Below, one piece after another: positions 1-11,703 of a DNA stretch of 64,000 bases. The DNA is from Carnobacterium sp. 17-4 (GTDB taxonomy: Bacteria; Bacillota; Bacilli; Lactobacillales; Carnobacteriaceae), in assembly GCF_000195575.1 (NCBI RefSeq), contig NC_015391.1, positions 408,501 to 472,500 of the forward strand, read 5' to 3'. The first letter of the stretch is position 1. Every line of letters starts with the position of its first letter. Below the pieces are notes generated by a model. The model was not told the origin of the DNA. It searched no databases and saw nothing but the letters and a program-made list of their open reading frames with translations. Both the position numbers and the translations under genes were made by a program.

Positions 1-1
1 C

Positions 2-127
2 GCAGTAGCTGGTGGTAAATCCAAAGCAAAAGCAATTGAGGCTCATATGAAAAAGGCACCACGCCATACGTGGCTCATCACAGATGAGGGTGCTGCTAAC
101 GAGATTTTAACAGGGATAACCCTTTAA
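2..127 (+). CDS. cggR: Central glycolytic genes regulator, C-terminal end (partial)
   Basis: The reading frame is open from the window edge and ends at a TAA 41 bases before the gap start. The 41 visible residues, running from AVAGGKSKAKAIEAH to ITDEGAANEIL, look like the C-terminus of a SorC/DeoR-type sugar-binding effector domain. In Bacillus and many lactic acid bacteria cggR is the first gene of the gap operon and represses it, with fructose-1,6-bisphosphate as effector. The assignment rests on this short tail plus its place directly before gap. The DNA-binding part and the promoter lie outside the window. Confidence 0.8.
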   Translation, partial: AVAGGKSKAKAIEAHMKKAPRHTWLITDEGAANEILTGITL

Positions 128-152
128 AATAAATATATTGCATGATTCCTAA

Positions 153-158
153 AGGAGG
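153..158 (+). promoter_or_regulatory. Ribosome binding site that sets the gap start
   Basis: A perfect AGGAGG lies 10 bases before the ATG at 169. An in-frame ATG at 142 lies upstream of this site and would add nine residues that GAPDH proteins do not have, so 169 is taken as the start. Confidence 0.9.
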
Positions 159-168
159 AAATCTATTT

Positions 169-1173
169 ATGACAGTTAAAGTAGGTATCAACGGTTTTGG
201 ACGTATTGGACGTCTTGCATTCCGTCGTATTCAAGAATTAGAAGGTATTGAAGTGGTAGCAGTTAACGACTTAACAGATCCAAAAATGTTAGCTCACTTA
301 TTAAAATATGATACAACACAAGGACGTTTCAACGGTGACGTTGAAGTTAAAGATGGCGCATTTACTGTTAATGGTAAAGACGTTAAAGTTTTAAGCAACC
401 GTAACCCAGAAGAACTTCCATGGGGAGAGCTTGGAGTTGAAATCGTATTAGAATGTACTGGTTTCTTCACTACTCAAGAAGCTGCTGAATTACACATCAA
501 AGCAGGAGCTAAAAAAGTTGTTATTTCTGCACCAGCAACTGGTAACATGAAAACAATCGTTTACAATGTAAACCACGAAATTCTTGACGGTTCTGAAACA
601 GTTATCTCTGGTGCTTCTTGTACTACTAACTGTTTAGCTCCTATGGCTCAAGTACTAAATGACAAATTTGGTATTGAATTAGGATTAATGACAACTATCC
701 ACGCTTACACAGGTGACCAAAATACATTAGATGCTCCACATCCAAAAGGCGACTTCCGTCGTGCTCGTGCTGCAGCAGCTAATATTATTCCTAACACAAC
801 TGGTGCTGCTAAAGCAATCGGTGAAGTATTACCAGAATTAAAAGGTAAATTAGATGGAGCTGCACAACGTGTTCCTGTTGCTGCTGGTTCATTAACTGAA
901 TTACAAACAGTATTAAGAACAAAAGTAACTGCTGAAGAAGTAGATGCAGCAATGAAAGCAGCTGCTAACGAATCTTACGGATATACTGAAGACGCAATCG
1001 TTTCTTCTGATATCTTAGGAATGTCATTCGGTTCATTATACGATGCAACACAAACGAAAGTTATCACTGTTGGTGACAAACAAATCGTTAAAACTGTTGC
1101 TTGGTATGACAACGAAATGTCATATACTTCACAATTAATTCGTACTTTAGAATACTTTGCTAAATTAGGTTAA
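169..1173 (+). CDS. gap: Glyceraldehyde-3-phosphate dehydrogenase, type I, NAD-dependent
   Basis: Converts glyceraldehyde-3-phosphate, NAD+ and phosphate to 1,3-bisphosphoglycerate in cytosolic glycolysis. The 334-residue protein has the N-terminal Rossmann motif [10 protein letters not shown], Asn33-Asp34 after the second strand (typical of NAD preference), the catalytic motif [12 protein letters not shown] with Cys151, and the activating His178 in [10 protein letters not shown]. Length is normal for the family. It follows cggR closely and precedes pgk, with a hairpin plus T-run between them that may limit read-through. Codon use is strongly biased to a few codons, as in very highly expressed genes. 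Confidence 0.98.
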   Translation: MTVKVGINGFGRIGRLAFRRIQELEGIEVVAVNDLTDPKMLAHLLKYDTTQGRFNGDVEVKDGAFTVNGKDVKVLSNRNPEELPWGELGVEIVLECTGFFTTQEAAELHIKAGAKKVVISAPATGNMKTIVYNVNHEILDGSETVISGASCTTNCLAPMAQVLNDKFGIELGLMTTIHAYTGDQNTLDAPHPKGDFRRARAAAANIIPNTTGAAKAIGEVLPELKGKLDGAAQRVPVAAGSLTELQTVLRTKVTAEEVDAAMKAAANESYGYTEDAIVSSDILGMSFGSLYDATQTKVITVGDKQIVKTVAWYDNEMSYTSQLIRTLEYFAKLG

Positions 1174-1211
1174 TCTTTAACGAGAAACTTAAATTAGGAT
1201 AGAGAATAGTA

Positions 1212-1251
1212 AAAAGCGGGGAGGCAGCGCGCTTCCTCGCTTTTCTTTTTT
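1212..1251 (+). terminator. Hairpin with T-run between gap and pgk
   Basis: A 13-bp stem (1212-1224 with 1232-1244, two G-T pairs) closes a 7-base loop and is followed by CTTTTTT. It has the form of an intrinsic terminator inside the glycolytic operon. It could uncouple gap from the downstream genes or act as an RNA 3'-end stabiliser or processing site. Confidence 0.8.
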
Positions 1252-1298
1252 CAAAGATTAGTATTTACACATAATTACTCTTTAGAGGAGGAACCTTA

Positions 1299-3272
<1,974 letters not shown>

Positions 3273-3273
<1 letters not shown>

Positions 3274-4802
3274 TGACAAAAGCACCTGTAGCCATCATCA
3301 TCTTAGATGGATTAGGATGGCGTAATGAAGTAATGGGTAACGCTGTAGCTCAAGCCAATAAACCAAATTTTGACCATCTTTTAGAAAAATACCCTCATAG
3401 TACGTTAAAAGCTTCAGGACTAGATGTAGGTCTTCCAGAAGGACAAATGGGGAATTCTGAAGTTGGACATACAAATATCGGAGCTGGACGAGTTGTTTAT
3501 CAAAGCTTAACACGTATTGATAAAGCAATTGAAGATGGCGAATTTCAAACAAATCCTGTTTTAAGCGATGCAATGGAAAGAACGATCAAGTACCAATCTA
3601 ATTTGCACTTGTTTGGACTTTTATCAGATGGTGGAGTACACAGTCACATCAATCATTTGATTTCATTAATTAAAACAGCAAAAGAAAAAGGTGTACCAAA
3701 TATTTATGTTCATGCTTTCCTTGATGGACGTGATGTAGCACCTAATTCTGGAATCAAATATGTGGAACAATTAGAAAAAGCTATCAAAGAAATCGGAGCA
3801 GGAGAGATTGCTACTGTTTCTGGTCGTTTCTATGCTATGGACCGCGACAAACGTTGGGAACGTGTAGAAAAAGCGTATAACGCTGTTGCTCATGGTGAAG
3901 GCGTTAAGGCAACTAGCGCACTAGAAGCTGTACAAACAAGTTATGACAAAGAAAAATTTGACGAGTTTGTTATGCCAACAGTTATTGAAAAAGATGGGAA
4001 ACCTGTAGCAACTTTACAAGACAATGATTCCATCATTTTCTTCAACTTCCGTCCTGACCGTGCTATCCAATTGTCAAATGCCATTACGGATGACGAATGG
4101 GAATTCTTTGATCGTGGACAAAGAGCACAAAATCTTAAACTTGTAACAATGACAATGTATAACCCAAGCATTAAAGCTGAAATAGCTTTCCCACCGATTG
4201 CATTGAAAAATGTTATAGGTGAAGTTCTATCAGCTCATGGACTTTCTCAATTGCGTATTGCGGAAACGGAAAAATATCCGCACGTTACTTTCTTTATGAA
4301 TGGCGGACGCAATGAAGAGTTCCCGGGTGAAAATCGTATCTTGATTCCATCTCCAAAAGTGGAAACATATGATCTGAAACCTGAAATGAGTGCTTACGAA
4401 GTAACGGATGCATTAGTAGCAGATATTGAAGCGGATAAGCATGACGCGATTATCTTAAACTTTGCTAACCCGGATATGGTTGGACACTCAGGTATGCTTG
4501 AACCGACAATCAAAGCTATCGAAGCTGTTGATGAAAACTTAGGTCGTGTAGTAGATGCAATTACTGCTAAAGGCGGATATGCAATTATCTTTGCCGATCA
4601 CGGTAATGCAGATACAATGATGACACCTGAGGGCAAACCGCATACGGCTCATACAACTGTGCCTGTTCCTGTAATTGTAACTAAAGAAGGAGCAACACTA
4701 CGCGAAGGCGGACGTTTAGCTGATATTGCACCAACGATGTTAGATTTATTAAACATTGAAAAACCAGATGATATGACTGGTGAATCTTTGATTCAAAAGT
4801 AA
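3273..4802 (+). CDS. gpmI: 2,3-bisphosphoglycerate-independent phosphoglycerate mutase
   Basis: Converts 3-phosphoglycerate to 2-phosphoglycerate through a phosphoserine intermediate. The 509-residue, alkaline-phosphatase-superfamily protein shows the metal ligand Asp12 in IILDGLGW, the catalytic Ser62 in [14 protein letters not shown], a substrate loop with FLDGRD, and the C-terminal metal motifs [11 protein letters not shown] and FADHGNAD. These enzymes need Mn2+. The ATG overlaps the tpiA stop. A 200-bp gap without a clear terminator follows before eno. Confidence 0.98.
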
Positions 4803-5002
4803 AATAAACTATCTGTTATGCGAAAGATAACGATGTAAAAGCTGCAGACTTTGCATAGATTCTTTCAATTAGATAAGTTTAGTAAAAGAAACTGTTAGAC
4901 AAGACCTAAAGTGTTTGCATTTAACAGCCAAAATCACTAAAATGAAGCTATGGGCAAAGCCCTGGCACTAAAAATTTTGTACACTCAAAGGAGAGAAATT
5001 AA

Positions 5003-6301
<1,299 letters not shown>

Positions 6302-6334
6302 GAATTTAAGTTAAACTAAATTCTTTAATAGAGA

Positions 6335-6384
6335 AACACTTCATTAGTTGAGGCAACGCAACTAATGAAGTGTTTTTTGTTTTG
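6335..6384 (+). terminator. Strong intrinsic terminator of the glycolytic cluster
   Basis: A perfect 16-bp stem (6335-6350 with 6359-6374) with an 8-base loop is followed by TTTTTTGTTTT. Confidence 0.95.
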
Positions 6385-6440
6385 TTAAAAATTTATTTTT
6401 TTTTAAGCTATTAGAATATAATCAACAAGTCGATTACAGG

Positions 6441-6585
6441 AAATCTTTGGAGGAATAGGGAGTGCTTGTAGCCATGTAAAGGGTTCAATGTACACTTTGT
6501 TTAAGGCTTGAAAGCTCTGAAGTCTACAGGCTTCAAGCGGTCCCATGGTTATCCACAAGCAAACCTGTCATTCCAGAAGAGATTT
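6441..6585 (+). repeat. Palindromic intergenic element, copy A
   Basis: This stretch can fold into a long imperfect hairpin. The paired blocks are AAATCT/AGATTT (6441-6446 with 6580-6585), GGAAT/ATTCC (6452-6456 with 6570-6574), GCTTGT/ACAAGC (6464-6469 with 6555-6560) and CCATG/CATGG (6472-6476 with 6544-6548), with a further inner pair GCTTGAA/TTCAAGC. The same blocks in the same order occur in copy B near 10.3 kb, and its left arm recurs, inverted, near 28.3 kb. It lies between the eno terminator and the promoter region of the next gene. It may be a structured RNA or a non-autonomous mobile repeat; I do not recognise a named family. Confidence 0.65.
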
Positions 6586-6656
6586 TATTTTAAGCACCAT
6601 ATCAATCATCAAATTTTTTATATTAAAAGTGAACAAAAAATGAACAATCGTTTTGA

Positions 6657-6697
6657 TTTTGATACACAAATTTTACTGTATCAAAATTAATGATACA
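6657..6697 (+). promoter_or_regulatory. Inverted repeat upstream of the LevR-like gene
   Basis: TTTTGATACA (6657-6666) and TGTATCAAAA (6677-6686) form a perfect 10-bp inverted repeat with a 10-base spacer. A third TGATACA lies at 6691-6697. No T-run follows, so an operator is more likely than a terminator. The binding protein is unknown; autoregulation by the adjacent regulator is possible. Confidence 0.45.
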
Positions 6698-6718
6698 AAT
6701 TGGTATATTTGTGATAGA

Positions 6719-6733
6719 ATGTAAGCGATTAAG
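6719..6733 (+). promoter_or_regulatory. Possible cre (CcpA) site
   Basis: ATGTAAGCGATTAAG matches the catabolite-response consensus WTGNAARCGNWWWCA at 13 of 15 positions, failing at the last two. It lies 24 bases before the LevR-like start, where CcpA binding would repress transcription. Confidence 0.35.
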
Positions 6734-6756
6734 AATATAGGAAGGCAGGTAACTAA

Positions 6757-9597
6757 ATGAAGAGAAAAGATTTAGTTTATCAGTTTGTTAAAAAGCATAC
6801 GGAAAAACTTACTAGTGAAGAAATAGATTTCGGGTCAGGACTAACGACTAGCGAAATTTCTGATGCTTTGAATATTGTTCGCACTAATGTAAGCAAAGAA
6901 TTAAATCTTCTAGTTCGTGAAGGAAAAATAGCGAAACTTGAAGGAAGACCTGTGCGATATATTGACAGCAGTTGCTTAAAGTGGAAACCTTTATCTAAAG
7001 CTGTAAAATCCTATAAAGATGAATCACTAATCAAAAAGAAACCGACAATAGAAAAAACAAATGATGCTAGAAAAAAAGACCATAGTTTATTTGAATACAT
7101 GATTGGGTCAAAGGGCAGTCTGAAAAATCAAATGGAGCAAGCAAAAGCGGCCATTTTTTATCCACCAAAAGGATTAAACAGCCTGATTATTGGACCGACT
7201 GGATCAGGAAAAACTTTTTTTGCCAATGCTATGTATCAGTATTCTCAGGATAAAGGCATCATTGAACCGAAGCAGTCCTTAATTATTTTTAACTGTGCAG
7301 ATTATTCGCAAAATCCGCAGTTGCTGATGTCTCACTTATTTGGACACACTAAGGGCGCTTATACTGGAGCTACAGAGGCAAAAGAAGGTTTATTGTTAAA
7401 ATCAGACAACAATATGTTGTTCTTAGACGAAATTCATCGCTTACCACCAGAAGGACAAGAAATGTTGTTTTACTTTATGGATACTGGTACATTTCAACCA
7501 ATGGGAGAAACTGAAAAAAGGTATTCAGCTAAAGTTCGAATTATTTGTGCAACAACCGAAGATCCAAGTTCAGCTTTATTGAAAACGTTTGTACGACGTA
7601 TTCCAGTAACGATTCAGTTGCCAGCATTTAATGAACGGCCAGCCAATGAACGCATTCAATTGCTCAAATTATTATTGTCTATTGAAGCGAATCGTATTGA
7701 TAAACGAATCGTTATTGAAGAAAATGTTGTTAAAGCCTTACTGGGAAGCGTTACTTATGGAAACATTGGTCAGTTGAAATCAAGTATTCAATTGGCTTGT
7801 GCTAAAGCTTTTTTGAACAGCATGGACAACAATGAAGAGATGCTGATCAACATGGATTTATTAACAGGAGAGCTGCAGGAAGGGTTGGTTAATCTTGCGA
7901 GAAATCGAGATGAACTGAATGAAATCAGTAACTACCTTGAACCGCGCATGATTATCCATCCTAAAGATTCTGTCTATATGTTAGAACAGGATACTTATGA
8001 ATTACCGTTTAACTTATATGAAATCATCGGAGATAAGGCTGTTATGCTCAAAGATGAAGGATTGAACCAGGATGACATTGAGAATTTTATTACAACAGAC
8101 ATTAATCTTCATTTGAAATCATTTTATAAAACCAATCAATTGATTCCTAATAATGAGCATAATTTAAGAGATATTGTTGAGCAAGAAGTAATCACACTAA
8201 CGAAAGAAATTTGGAAAATGGCAGAAGACCATTTAGGGTATCATTTTAAACAAAATTTCTTATACGCTATGAGTTTGCATCTTAGTTCATTTATCAAACG
8301 TTCAAAAGAAGGTTTTGTTCAAATCAAACAAAACAGTGAATTGGATAAATTGATTTTGAATTACCAAAATGAATATGAAGTAGCCATTATGATTAAAAAT
8401 CATATGAAAGAGAACTACCAAATTAATGTTCCAGAAGTAGAGTGCTGGTATCTAACCATGTTGTTGGTCTCTTTAAAGGAACAAAATAATTTAGGCGATG
8501 TTGGGATCGTTGTTGCCGCGCATGGACGCTCGACAGCGACAAGCATGGTTCAAGTTGTGGCTAAATTACTGGACGTTGAAAATATTGAGGCTGTAGACAT
8601 GCCTTTGGAAATGAGTCCTCAGCAAGCCTATAAATTGGTACTAAAGTCTATTCAAAATGTAAATGAAGGCAAAGGTGTATTGCTATTGGTTGATATGGGT
8701 TCCTTAACAACGTTTGGCGTGAAAGCGATGCGTGAGACAGATATCGCTGTAAAAACACTGGATATGGTAACCACACCTCTAGTATTAGAAGCTGCACGAA
8801 AGACGTCTTTTATGGACAATCAATTAGATGAAATTTATTGGTCTTTAAAAAACTTCAGAGGATATAGCAACCTTCCCGAAGACAAACCGGTCTTTCTATC
8901 CGCATCAAAACAACAAGAGATCTACAAGCCGAAAGCTATTATTACGATTTGTTCAACAGGTGAAGGAACAGCCATCCGTATCAAAGAACGTGTAGAAAGT
9001 TTATTAGAAGATTTTATTGATGAAACCATTGAAATTTTTTCCATTTCTTTAGTGGGTATGGAAGAAGAAGTTCAAAAAATTTCGCAAGATTATCAAGTGT
9101 TAGCCACAGCAGGAATAGCAAAACCAGCATTAAATGTTCCGCATTTATCTTTAGAAGAATTGTTCCAGTCTTCCGGAGATGAAAAAGTTAAGCAAGTCAT
9201 TTTGGAACAGCAATATGCTGAAGGAAGTTATGTGGAATCTGTTGATACGAAGCAGCTATGTGAAGAATATTTGGGTACTTACTTTACCTTTCTCAATCCG
9301 CAAAAGTTTATCAATATATTGTGGGATTATACAGAAATTATAGAAGGGAAATTAAATAAAAAACTCAGCAACAGTGTTCAAATAGGCTTGTTGATGCATA
9401 TGGCTGGTGTGATTGAACGAGTATTGCTCAGCGATCCGATGAGTCAGTCTGATGAAACAATTAATAAAGAGTCGATTTATTATCAATCTGTTAAAGAAGC
9501 TAATGAACTGCTTGAATCGAGATTAAATATGACGATTCCAGAATCAGAATTATTTTACATTGTTAAAATAGTAGATGTACATCAAGAAATTATTTAA
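6757..9597 (+). CDS. LevR/ManR-type sigma-54 activator with PTS regulation domains
   Basis: An activator of RNA polymerase with sigma-54, controlled by phosphorylation from the sugar phosphotransferase system. In its 946 residues: an N-terminal winged helix (about 1-75), an AAA+ domain with Walker A GPTGSGKT (146-153), the sigma-54 contact motif GAYTGA (200-205) and Walker B LFLDE (221-225), a first PRD around His508, a mannose-family EIIA domain with His589 in AAHGRS, an EIIB-like segment (about 725-810), and a second PRD with His881. This order matches LevR and Listeria ManR, which switch on mannose-class PTS operons from -24/-12 promoters. No such promoter or PTS operon is seen nearby; the only PTS partner is the EIIB gene downstream. 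The target operon is presumably elsewhere. Confidence 0.9.
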   Translation: MKRKDLVYQFVKKHTEKLTSEEIDFGSGLTTSEISDALNIVRTNVSKELNLLVREGKIAKLEGRPVRYIDSSCLKWKPLSKAVKSYKDESLIKKKPTIEKTNDARKKDHSLFEYMIGSKGSLKNQMEQAKAAIFYPPKGLNSLIIGPTGSGKTFFANAMYQYSQDKGIIEPKQSLIIFNCADYSQNPQLLMSHLFGHTKGAYTGATEAKEGLLLKSDNNMLFLDEIHRLPPEGQEMLFYFMDTGTFQPMGETEKRYSAKVRIICATTEDPSSALLKTFVRRIPVTIQLPAFNERPANERIQLLKLLLSIEANRIDKRIVIEENVVKALLGSVTYGNIGQLKSSIQLACAKAFLNSMDNNEEMLINMDLLTGELQEGLVNLARNRDELNEISNYLEPRMIIHPKDSVYMLEQDTYELPFNLYEIIGDKAVMLKDEGLNQDDIENFITTDINLHLKSFYKTNQLIPNNEHNLRDIVEQEVITLTKEIWKMAEDHLGYHFKQNFLYAMSLHLSSFIKRSKEGFVQIKQNSELDKLILNYQNEYEVAIMIKNHMKENYQINVPEVECWYLTMLLVSLKEQNNLGDVGIVVAAHGRSTATSMVQVVAKLLDVENIEAVDMPLEMSPQQAYKLVLKSIQNVNEGKGVLLLVDMGSLTTFGVKAMRETDIAVKTLDMVTTPLVLEAARKTSFMDNQLDEIYWSLKNFRGYSNLPEDKPVFLSASKQQEIYKPKAIITICSTGEGTAIRIKERVESLLEDFIDETIEIFSISLVGMEEEVQKISQDYQVLATAGIAKPALNVPHLSLEELFQSSGDEKVKQVILEQQYAEGSYVESVDTKQLCEEYLGTYFTFLNPQKFINILWDYTEIIEGKLNKKLSNSVQIGLLMHMAGVIERVLLSDPMSQSDETINKESIYYQSVKEANELLESRLNMTIPESELFYIVKIVDVHQEII

Positions 9598-9654
9598 CAA
9601 AGTAACAGGTAACGTATTGATCAATTTAAATAATAATGAGGAGAATGAGGTACC

Positions 9655-10152
9655 ATGTCAATGGAAATTCGATTAGTTCGTATTGATGACAGACTGATTC
9701 ATGGCCAGGTTGTGACCGTATGGGCAAAAGTAACAAAAGTAAACCGTATTTTGGTCGTTAGTGATGAGGTAGCACAAGATATTATGCGAAAAACTTTGTT
9801 AAAACATGCGGCTCCTCCTGGTGTGAATGTCAATGTGATCACTATTGATAAAATGATTTCAATCTATGATGATCCTACATTCAATACTTTTAAATCTATG
9901 TTGCTGTTTACCAATCCACGTGATGTCAGAAGAGTAGTGGAAGGTGGAGTCAGTTTTGATTCCATTAATATTGGCGGAATGAGTTTTTCAGATGGGAAAA
10001 AAATGATCACAAACGCAGTTGCAGTCAATCATCATGATATCCAGGATTTACACTATTTAAATGAGCAAGGGATCGATTTAGAGATTCGTAAAGTAGTAAC
10101 AGATAATAAGGTTTATATGATGGATTTATTGAAAAAAGAAGGAACAGTGTAG
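9655..10152 (+). CDS. Orphan mannose-family PTS EIIB protein
   Basis: A 165-residue cytosolic phosphocarrier of the mannose/fructose/sorbose class. The N-terminus reads IRLVRIDDRLIHGQVVTVW, where the histidine of RLIHGQV is the family phosphorylation site. Length is that of a free-standing EIIB. It follows the LevR-like regulator by 57 bases, behind AGGAGAATGAGG, and no EIIA, EIIC or EIID genes are with it. By analogy with Listeria, where the Mpo EIIB controls ManR, it may act as the phosphorylation sensor of the regulator rather than as a transporter part. That role is inference; the family is clear. Confidence 0.88.
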   Translation: MSMEIRLVRIDDRLIHGQVVTVWAKVTKVNRILVVSDEVAQDIMRKTLLKHAAPPGVNVNVITIDKMISIYDDPTFNTFKSMLLFTNPRDVRRVVEGGVSFDSINIGGMSFSDGKKMITNAVAVNHHDIQDLHYLNEQGIDLEIRKVVTDNKVYMMDLLKKEGTV

Positions 10153-10227
10153 TACTGAAAAAGACAACTATTTCGAAAAAAACAATTAAATTAGCTGTAT
10201 GACAAATAGTAGGGATGCTTTAAAATG

Positions 10228-10401
10228 AAATTTCTTCTGGAATGGGCGGGTATGCTTGTGGAGCCCTAGGACCACCTGTAAGCCTGTAGTCTTACAGACT
10301 TTCAAGCTTTAAAGAAACCGTAATCGCTGAAGCGTCAACGGTTTGTAATTCTCGTTGAATCCTATACAGGGCTACAAGCCACCCTATTCCTCCAGAAATT
10401 T
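10228..10401 (-). repeat. Palindromic intergenic element, copy B (inverted)
   Basis: The arms repeat the blocks of copy A: AAATTTCT/AGAAATTT (10228-10235 with 10394-10401), GGAAT/ATTCC (10239-10243 with 10386-10390), GCTTGT/ACAAGC (10254-10259 with 10374-10379) and GCCC/GGGC (10263-10266 with 10369-10372). Judged by the GGAGGAATAGGG and CTTGTAGCC arm, it lies in the opposite orientation to copy A. The interior is not obviously conserved. The two copies flank the LevR-like and EIIB genes. Confidence 0.65.
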
Positions 10402-10473
10402 TTGGTGAGTATTTTGATTAACCTATCAACACTAAAAATTATAGAACCACTAAAATTAACTTAACAAACAAAC

Positions 10474-10503
10474 GGACTGGGATTTTTCCTAGTTCTTTTT
10501 TTA
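10474..10503 (+). terminator. Intrinsic terminator before serC
   Basis: A 9-bp stem (10474-10482 with 10487-10495, two G-T pairs) with a TTTT loop, followed by a run of T. It probably ends transcription from the regulator and EIIB genes. Confidence 0.8.
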
Positions 10504-10530
10504 TTTCTATATAAAAAATGGGGATTTGTC

Positions 10531-10558
10531 TGTTTAAATAAAAAAATACTGGTATAAT
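10531..10558 (+). promoter_or_regulatory. Promoter candidate for serC-serA
   Basis: An extended -10, TGG then TATAAT (10553-10558), with a weak -35 TGTTTA (10531-10536) at 16 bases. It is the only good candidate between the terminator and serC. Confidence 0.45.
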
Positions 10559-10619
10559 TAAAATCATGTTTATGAGATTTAGATTAGCGTTAAAAGGAAT
10601 TTATTAGGAGTGGATTAAA

Positions 10620-11699
10620 ATGGAGCGAGTTTACAATTTTTCAGCAGGACCAGCGATTATGCCGGTATCCGTATTAAAAACGATACAGGAAGACTTATTG
10701 TCCTATCAGGGCAGTGGGATGTCGGTTATGGAATTAAGTCACCGATCTTCCTTGTTCCAGTCCATTATGAATGATGCAGAATCCCTTTTACGGGAACTCA
10801 TGACTATTCCGTCAAATTATAAAGTATTATTTTTGCAAGGCGGTGCAAGTTTACAATTTACAATGCTGCCCATGAATTTAGGGAAAACTAAAGTAGCTTA
10901 TGTTAATACTGGAAGTTGGTCTGAAAAAGCTATAGAAGAAGCCCAGGAAGTTGATGGATTAACAGTAGAAGTTATTGCTAGTTCAAAAGAAAATAGCTTT
11001 ACAGAAAATCCGGAAATTCCCTTAGTAGATAAAGAATACGATTATGTGCATATCACAACAAATAATACGATTGAAGGAACAGCTTTTCTCAACATTCCTG
11101 CTAGTGGTGAAGTACCGCTGGTTGCGGATATGTCTTCTAATATTTTGTCTAGTAGCTATAATGTATCTGACTTTGGATTGATTTATGCTGGAGCTCAAAA
11201 GAATATTGGGCCTGCCGGTGTGACTGTGGTTATTGTTCGTGAAGATTTAATTGGACTAAAAGAAAACCTACCTGCTATGTTGGATTACAAGATACTAGCG
11301 GATAATGGTTCCATGTACAACACTCCACCGACATTTGCTATTTATGCCGCTAAATTAATGTTTGAATGGCTAAAAGAATTAGGCGGTGTTGCTGAAATTG
11401 AGAAGATAAACCGGAAAAAGGCGGCTATACTTTATGAAGCTATTGATTCTTCAAAGCTGTTTCGTTCGCCCGTTTCTAAAATTTCTCGTTCGTTAACCAA
11501 TATTCCATTTGTTACAGGAAATGCTGAACTAGACAAATTGTTTATCAAACAAGCCGAAAGCCAAGGGATGATCAATTTAAAAGGGCATCGTTCTGTAGGT
11601 GGAATGCGAGCTAGTTTATACAATGCTTTTCCAATAGAAGGAGTAATTGAATTGGTAGCTCTTATGAAAGAATTTGAAACGAAAGTAGAAGGGGAGTAA
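10620..11699 (+). CDS. serC: Phosphoserine aminotransferase
   Basis: A PLP enzyme that transaminates 3-phosphohydroxypyruvate with glutamate to phosphoserine, the second step of serine synthesis. The 359 residues begin [16 protein letters not shown], the family's usual start, and include the GGASLQF cofactor loop and the Schiff-base lysine in [24 protein letters not shown] precedes the ATG. serA begins 4 bases after the stop, so the two are one operon. Substrate for the pathway, 3-phosphoglycerate, comes from the glycolytic genes at the left of the window. Confidence 0.96.
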   Translation: MERVYNFSAGPAIMPVSVLKTIQEDLLSYQGSGMSVMELSHRSSLFQSIMNDAESLLRELMTIPSNYKVLFLQGGASLQFTMLPMNLGKTKVAYVNTGSWSEKAIEEAQEVDGLTVEVIASSKENSFTENPEIPLVDKEYDYVHITTNNTIEGTAFLNIPASGEVPLVADMSSNILSSSYNVSDFGLIYAGAQKNIGPAGVTVVIVREDLIGLKENLPAMLDYKILADNGSMYNTPPTFAIYAAKLMFEWLKELGGVAEIEKINRKKAAILYEAIDSSKLFRSPVSKISRSLTNIPFVTGNAELDKLFIKQAESQGMINLKGHRSVGGMRASLYNAFPIEGVIELVALMKEFETKVEGE

Positions 11700-11703
11700 C
11701 AGT

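Noticed and set aside
4960-4982. CTGGCAC near 4963 before eno, as a sigma-54 -24/-12 promoter
   Set aside because: The -12 position has TT where GC is needed, and a glycolytic gene is not expected to need sigma-54.
4803-5002. Small hairpins between gpmI and eno as a terminator or riboswitch
   Set aside because: GTTAT/ATAAC and GGGC/GCCC stems are short and have no T-run; no riboswitch motif is seen.
6508-6690. 60-codon open frame before the LevR-like gene
   Set aside because: It overlaps the palindromic element and the operator region, has no ribosome site and no protein-like pattern.
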